A stretch of DNA of 64,000 nt, from contig CDMY01000123.1 in the NCBI GenBank assembly GCA_001179505.1, forward strand, positions 94,111 through 158,110, in the 5' to 3' direction. Positions 59,342-64,000 of the stretch are shown here, one piece after another; position 1 is the first letter of the stretch, and the number at the start of each line of letters is the position of its first letter. A program made the translations under genes and the position numbers. The notes below the pieces were generated by a model, which was given only the letters and a program-made list of their open reading frames with translations, was not told the DNA's origin and made no database searches. The DNA is from Vitrella brassicaformis (Eukaryota > Sar > Vitrellaceae).

Positions 59342-59619
59342 TGGATACCTCCGAGATTGGGCAGGACGCACTGGAACTTCTTGTCGAGAACGGTGATGTT
59401 CGTCATCCGCCACGAGTCCACAGGCCCCTCCTGGTCGACCAAAGCGGCCGACAGCCGGTGGCTGAAGTCCAGCTCCACCACGTGGCGCGAGTTGATGGAC
59501 GTCAGAAGGGTGCACGATGCCAGCATCGGGTGCACGAGAAGCAGCAGGAGCAGCTGCGTCGTGCGGAGCCGATAGTGCCTCAGCCGGTGTGTGCCGCTGC
59601 TCTTGGTGGACGTCTTCAT
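56351..59619 (-). CDS. ER lectin with two MRH domains (OS-9/erlectin type) fused to a YccV/HspQ-like domain, RDEL end
   Basis: ATG 59619 with a signal peptide ('QLLLLLLVHPMLASC'). MRH 1: 'QCVLPNLGG', 'YWTYEICYGKEIVQYHR', 'GTDNRRTSLVFVCSHKAG' and 'NYLIHYPAPSFC' (59400-58600). MRH 2: 'GLCINQTQGWWTYEFCYPSH' with 'LRQFHV' (about 58405), then 'RRSRVIFECPEDFV' and 'SLCEYEMVVYTPYVC' (about 57920-57790). It keeps the WW pair and the Gln, Arg, Glu and Tyr that bind mannose in OS-9. After a disordered Gly/Glu stretch, exons at 57165-56640 give 'KFYIGDVVR', 'YRGVVIGWDFTANAPSHWI', 'RPHYLLLVE', 'AYVSE' and 'ENLKYDYGGPI', the YccV/HspQ domain also found at the end of FBXO21. The protein ends 'RDEL' at TGA 56351, an ER retrieval signal. 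Known OS-9 role: handing trimmed glycoproteins to the HRD1 ERAD ligase. The fusion is unusual. Confidence 0.88.
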
Positions 59620-59843
59620 GGCTGCGGATGGCACTCATGCAGACAATGGCAGAGATCTCAATGTGAAACGGATCGGCTGAGAGATGCTGATGAGATGCCT
59701 CAGTGTTGATGCGGTTGATGGAGTCAACCACGAGCAGTCACGGTATGCGAGCTTGAAATGGGGAGAATGAGCAAAGGGAAAAAGTCATCGGAGGCCACCG
59801 AAGCGAAGTAAGCAGGCAAACTGGACCAGTTCCTGCCCTCCTG
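59620..59843. promoter_or_regulatory. Divergent promoter region, OS-9-like / small Cys-rich
   Basis: 224 bp between opposite start codons. No TATA; contains repeated GATGC/GATGAGATGC near 59685. Role inferred from position. Confidence 0.35.
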
Positions 59844-60122
59844 ATGAGTCGATTCCTTCGTTTCCTTCTTCAGATGCCCGCCCGACGTGTCCCTCCAGCC
59901 AAGAGGTGTGCTGCATGCGACGACCGCACCGACACTCTGAAGCGGTGCAAATGCGGGCGGCGCTACCTGTGTGACGACTGCATCGACGACCGAAACGTCG
60001 ACGACGCTCTCTGGTGCTCCAGCTGCGATCGAGAAAGCCCTGCGCTCTCAGTGCCAGTATATGTTTCATCGGAGGGGGTCTGGTGGTCTGGTGGGTGGGT
60101 GATAGAGGACCTGTTGTGTTGA
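59844..60122 (+). CDS. Small Cys-rich (zinc-binding-like) protein
   Basis: Single-exon ORF, 92 residues, ATG 59844 to TGA 60120-60122; an alternative ATG is at 59874. Cys residues are paired as 'CAACDDRTDTLKRCKCG' and 'YLCDDCIDDRNVDDALWCSSC'. That is C-x2-C, C-x-C, C-x2-C and C-x2-C over 44 residues, so a compact two-zinc fold of RING/FYVE/B-box-like type is likely. The C-terminal 30 residues are ordinary. No family recognised. Shares its promoter region with the OS-9-like gene. Confidence 0.55.
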   Translation: MSRFLRFLLQMPARRVPPAKRCAACDDRTDTLKRCKCGRRYLCDDCIDDRNVDDALWCSSCDRESPALSVPVYVSSEGVWWSGGWVIEDLLC

Positions 60123-60509
60123 TAGATCTTTAAGATCCAGTTCACAAGCAATTGAAGGAGGAGCATTCATTCGGTCATCAATTAAGTTGTACACACGAGG
60201 GAGGGAGGCAGAGAGGGGGATGGCACGTCAATCACATACACATACACACATACGCGCACACAGCACAGCACAGCACACTCGCTGACGAATTGCTGACGTC
60301 CATCCGTCGTTTAAAACACTACAACCACACACACACACACCTTTGAGCGAGCAAGCTACCCGCAGCCAGCCGACGGTGCAAAAGCAAGAAGCAAAAGGGG
60401 AGAGGGCGAGAGAAACACAGCCTATCAAGACACCTGTCTGCAACGACCATTACCCAACACACAAACACACCACACATGCCGCCATCCATATGCCGATGGT
60501 GTCACTTTG
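60123..60509. other. Intergenic between converging genes
   Basis: About 390 bp with CA repeats (60236-60262, 60326-60342) and no coding signal. Confidence 0.5.
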
Positions 60510-63294
60510 TCACAGGTCGATAAGAGAGGATGCGGGCTTGTCGGCTGCTCCCGCCGGCTGCTGGCTGCTGGGCTCGTCAAACGACAGCAAATCCGCACTC
60601 AGTGGGGGTGGTGGGCCACCCTTCCCCTTGCCGCCCCCTCCGGCGGTCCGCTTCTTCTTAATCTTTCTCCGCGCCCCGTCTGTGTGGTGCCTTTGCTCAG
60701 CCCGCCTCTCCGTCTCGTAGTCATCACGCTCGTCACTGTCGTAGTCGCTCTCCTCCGACGCGCTGCTGTACCTCGCATAGGTGGGCGGGAACGGCGCGGC
60801 TGACGAAGGCCGCCGATCGTCGCCTTCGTCCCTCCCTCTCTCCCTCTCCCTCTCTCTGTCGTTGAGCCGCCCGTTGGCCCTCTCCCTCTCTCTGTCTCTG
60901 TCCCTCTCTCTGTCCATATCTCGTTTGGTCTGCGGTTCCTTCCTGGGTGGCGGAGGGCTCTTGCCCGAGAGGCTGAGGACATCGTACCCCCCGGACGCCT
61001 CGTCAGAGTCGCTGTCCTGGCGGTACCTGTCGCTGTTGGTGGTCTTGCTCCGCTGCTGCCGTGTGTAGGGTTTGGGCGATGGCGTGGGTTTGGTGGGGGA
61101 GAGGTGCTTGTTGGCCGTGTGGTTGGTGGCATTGGCGATGTCGCCTTCGTCGAGGTCGAGGAGGTCCTGCATGCGCCGCGCGTGGCCGGGGGTGCTGCTG
61201 GGGCGGTGGCCGATCGATGATGCCGCGGGGGAGGTCCCCACTGACACACACGGGACACCACACCATTTGTGAGTGTGTGTGTGTGTGGCGGATGTGTGTG
61301 GCCGCTGGATTACGTGGGTTTCGCGCTCGGATTTTGGCCACGCGCTTCTCCAGAGCCGCCAGCGTCTCGGGGGGCGGCTGAAGGAACCAACCAACGAAGA
61401 AGGAAAAAGATCATGTGCTGCATTGCATGCCCGCTGTCACGTGTGCTTGAGGGTCTCACCGCGTCGAGCACGGGAATGGACTCTGAAGGAACCTTTGGCA
61501 GTGTCTTCATGAAGCTGCAGAAGATCATGAGCCGGTCGGTCGTGTCGCACAGCAGCTTGTAACGCTCCAGCGCCTCCTGACGGAAAAACCACACCATTGA
61601 TTGACAGACAGATAAGGACAGAGGCATGGTGTTTGTGTGTATAGTGTGTGGCCGACCTCACCTCCACAAACTCGTCCTCAAGGCTGTCCAGGCGGTCTGC
61701 ACGCATAGACACACAGAGGGAGTGATGGAGGGAGGGATGGCACGTCCGCGCTGTCCCGAGTTATCATCCTCCGTGACGCACCTAGAATCTCGAGCACGCC
61801 ATAATTCAGCAACGTGTAGACCTCCATGCACTCCTGTCGGACACGGATATCAATGTCATGCGTGCAGCTCAGACAGACGGTGTCTTGATCATTCATTTGC
61901 CTCAAGGCACCCACATACCCACCCACCTTGAAGATGTATCGGACACAGCACGACGTCAGGTCGCAGAACCCCGTTGGCACCAAAAACTGAGCGACACAGG
62001 AGAGAGAGGGGGGCCGTGACATGCCATCCATCTCTCTCTCTCTCCCTCTCTCTGTCTCTGTGTGTGTGTGTAAACCTTTTTGTCTCTGTCCATGAAGACG
62101 GAGATGCATTTGTCGAGGACTGACTGGATGAAGACGACGTCCCGCACCAACTCGTCGCTGTCGAGGTCCTTGAACATGCCATCAGACACCTTCGTACCCT
62201 GATGGATGGATAAATGGATGGACAGATAGCCGGATACACACCACACCACACCACACCACAGCACAGCACAGCACAGCACACCACGGCAGCAACGATGATC
62301 GATGTCTTCCTCGCCACAATATGATGGGTGCGTGTGGGGCTCACTCACTTTGCAGAGTTTGGAAGTTCGTTTGAGAATGGCGTTTGTGAAGACCTCCAGG
62401 AAGCTCGAGTAACGCCGGATGAGATGGGCATGGGTGTCAGCTGACACACACACACACACACATACATCCAGTGAGCGGACGTGTCCATCTGTGTGTGTGT
62501 GTGTTTGCTGCTCTTGTGTCTTTCCTCACCCTGTGGCCCCCACGCAGCCTCTTGAAACGACTGACAGGCCTTGAACACATCAAACTGATCAACACAGCAA
62601 AAAAGAGAGCAATGCTTGGGGCTGTGGGGTGGGTGGTGGTGTCTGTCTGTCCCCTGCGTGTCCTGTACGTCAGCGAGGAAGCTCTGCAGCCACTGTGGCG
62701 TTGTCTGGGGGCAGACGACGATGTAATGCAGCGCTATCAACACCTTCAATATCACCTGATGACCAATGACAGTGAGGGACGGGGCGGATGGCCACACACA
62801 ACAGGGACAGCACACATCGATCACCCACACGATATGAGCCAGCCACCCCTGGTGCTCTTCTTCTCTTTCACCTTCCATGTCCAATTCTCCTGAATGCGGT
62901 GTAGCAGCGCATCTGTGACAAACACGCACACACGCACACACACACTGATTGCACGTACACGAGTCAACACTCCCTCCCCTGTGGAATCATTTCTCACCGA
63001 CGGCCTCGGCGGAGGTGGTGTCACGATTGCCGCCCAGCAGCGTCTGCACCACAACTGACACCACCACACAACAGGCAGACCACAGACCACAGACCTCAGA
63101 TCAGCGAACACAGCCCGGGCCGGGCTGGTCTGGCTGCTCGTATTGTGCGCGGTTGTACTTGTGAGGTTTTTCTCTTTGACTTCGCTTTCGTCGTCGAATG
63201 TGGCCTTAAGGAGGGCCTTCTGGAAGGGCGAGGCGAAGATGGTGGCGAATTTCCTGTTGAGGTGATCAACCGCACCTCGTACGCCGGCTGACAT
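60510..63294 (-). CDS. ANTH-domain clathrin adaptor (AP180/CALM type)
   Basis: ATG 63294 ('MSAGVRGAVDHLNRKFATIF') to TGA 60510-60512. The ANTH domain spans about ten exons. 'FQKALLKATFDDESEVKEKN' contains the KAT...DD...KEKN phosphoinositide-binding motif. Then come 'VILKVLIALHYIV' (about 62750), 'HLIRRYSSFLEVFTNAILKR' (about 62400), 'DVVFIQSVLDKCISVFMDRD', 'ECMEVYTLLNYGVLEIL', and 'ALERYKLLCDTTDRLMIFCS' with 'PKVPSESIPVLDAV'. The tail (61250-60510) is disordered, with clathrin-box-like 'DLLDLDEG', 'DLLSFDEP' and a terminal 'SLIDL'. It also has an Arg/Glu/Asp dipeptide region coded by a TC-rich microsatellite (60840-60920). Known role: linking PI(4,5)P2 membranes to clathrin during vesicle formation. 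Confidence 0.9.
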
Positions 63295-63751
63295 ATTGAT
63301 CAGCAGCAAGACGGCCCTGGAGGTGGCCGACCCCGCACCAGCCTCGAACCTCTCCTTTTCTTCTTGACTTCGGCTTCAAGCTCGCAACTGAGATCGCCCG
63401 TTTTTTCAAAGGTGAAGGAGGACGCCGGCGGAGCTGCGACTGTTTGGAGAGCTGTCGCCTATCTGATTTCTGCATCAAACACTAGTGCTTCCTATCCGTA
63501 GCTGACTACGTATCAGTGTCGGCGCCACAGGCCGTCTTCATCCATTTGGGACCATCAGCTGCACCCGCTACTGCCCTGTAGCTGCTCCACGGCCCTTGTC
63601 AAGCCCGCATTCAGCCTTTCTCCCGCCCCGTCGCCCTATGAGGCCCCCTGAAGCCACGACGATGGACGGCAGTGATTGCTGACCACGTCAGGAGGCAAAC
63701 GCTCAAGATCCTGATACGACATTCGGTCGGTCGAGGTGCCTTCTCATCACC
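63295..63751. promoter_or_regulatory. Divergent promoter region, ANTH / BRWD-like
   Basis: 457 bp between divergent starts, no repeats, no TATA box seen. Short frames on both strands show no coding feel. It is the longest start-to-start gap of the head-to-head pairs. Confidence 0.35.
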
Positions 63752-64000
63752 ATGGATGCAGAGGAGCATCAGCACGGCAGTGAGCAGCCGGCGGCCGCTT
63801 CATCGTCTGCAGCTGCAGCTGCCGCCGGGGGCATGCCTGTCCAGATGGATATGGATCTTGACGCGGCCAGGGAGCCGGGTGCAGACAACCAACCGGCTGC
63901 TGCGGCTGCTGCGGCCGCTGCTCCTGGTCCACCCGCAGCCCCCGACCAGGACGAGCAGGACCTTTATTTCATGATGGTCCGCTTCCTCAAGTCGGGCCCT
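63752..64000 (+). CDS. N-terminus of a probable BRWD/PHIP-family (WD40-bromodomain) protein, cut by the window edge
   Basis: ATG 63752 opens a frame that runs to the end of the window (83 codons). The first 65 residues are Ala/Gly/Pro/Gln-rich and acidic ('PVQMDMDLDAAREPG'). They lead into 'DLYFMMVRFLKSGP', which matches the start of BRWD1-3/PHIP proteins ('ELYFLIARFL..GPC'). In that family the motif precedes WD40 repeats and bromodomains that read chromatin. Only the leader is visible, so the call rests on one short motif. Confidence 0.5.
   Translation, partial: MDAEEHQHGSEQPAAASSSAAAAAAGGMPVQMDMDLDAAREPGADNQPAAAAAAAAAPGPPAAPDQDEQDLYFMMVRFLKSGP

Noticed and set aside
1-64000. tRNA, rRNA or other structured RNA genes
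   Set aside because: I saw no tRNA-like A/B box pairs or rRNA sequence when reading both strands; a covariance-model scan was not possible.

Overview
The window is nuclear DNA of a unicellular eukaryote. It holds about 22 protein genes in 64 kb, cut by many short GT-AG introns (mostly 60-130 bp) that are loaded with CA/TG, TC and ATCC simple repeats. TAA, TAG and TGA all act as stops. Two proteins (a Rossmann-fold epimerase-like protein at 5.7-7.9 kb and an mTERF protein at 26.0-27.2 kb) begin with a signal peptide whose probable cleavage site is followed by Phe, as in the two-part leaders of complex red-lineage plastids. With the moderate-to-high GC, Ala and Gln tracts and compact genes, this suggests a photosynthetic alveolate, most likely a chromerid such as Vitrella. 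That assignment is inference; no database was searched.

Layout. 0-2.1 kb: repeats only. 2.1-5.6 kb (-): DNA polymerase lambda-like. 5.7-7.9 kb (+): plastid epimerase-like protein. 8.1-13.6 kb (-): ankyrin-repeat coding region. 13.7-16.2 kb (-): cathepsin C-like protease, possibly spliced directly to the ankyrin region. 16.3-18.9 kb (+): unrecognised gene. 19.8-23.1 kb (-): coiled-coil protein with a perfectly duplicated exon. 23.3-23.8 kb (+): small YPG-rich protein ending in Cys-Cys. 24.6-25.6 kb (-): F-box protein. 26.0-27.2 kb (+): mTERF. 28.5-29.3 kb (-): RING E3. 29.7-36.8 kb (+): DNA polymerase delta catalytic subunit in about 44 exons. 37.3-39.2 kb (-): membrane protein. 39.5-42.0 kb (+): MOB protein. 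43.0-45.9 kb (-): unrecognised gene. 46.0-51.2 kb: a locally repeated low-complexity gene family flanking a broken centrin. 51.6-53.9 kb (-): ubiquitin-specific protease. 54.2-55.6 kb (+): HERPUD-like membrane protein. 56.4-59.6 kb (-): OS-9/erlectin-like ER lectin fused to a YccV/HspQ-type domain and ending RDEL. 59.8-60.1 kb (+): small Cys-rich protein. 60.5-63.3 kb (-): ANTH clathrin adaptor. 63.75 kb to the edge (+): start of a BRWD/PHIP-like protein.

Strands alternate almost strictly, so genes lie as head-to-head pairs with start codons about 85-460 bp apart and as tail-to-tail pairs. This implies shared bidirectional promoters. Exceptions to the alternation fall where genes may be fused (cathepsin-ankyrin) or where duplication has occurred (46-51 kb). 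By function the window mixes DNA replication and repair (polymerases lambda and delta), ubiquitin and ER quality control (F-box, RING, USP, HERPUD-like, OS-9-like), membrane traffic (ANTH), signalling (MOB), cytoskeleton (centrin remnant) and plastid functions. I see no operon-like pathway cluster, no RNA gene and no CRISPR. Exon joins were read by eye, so internal splice sites are approximate unless stated.
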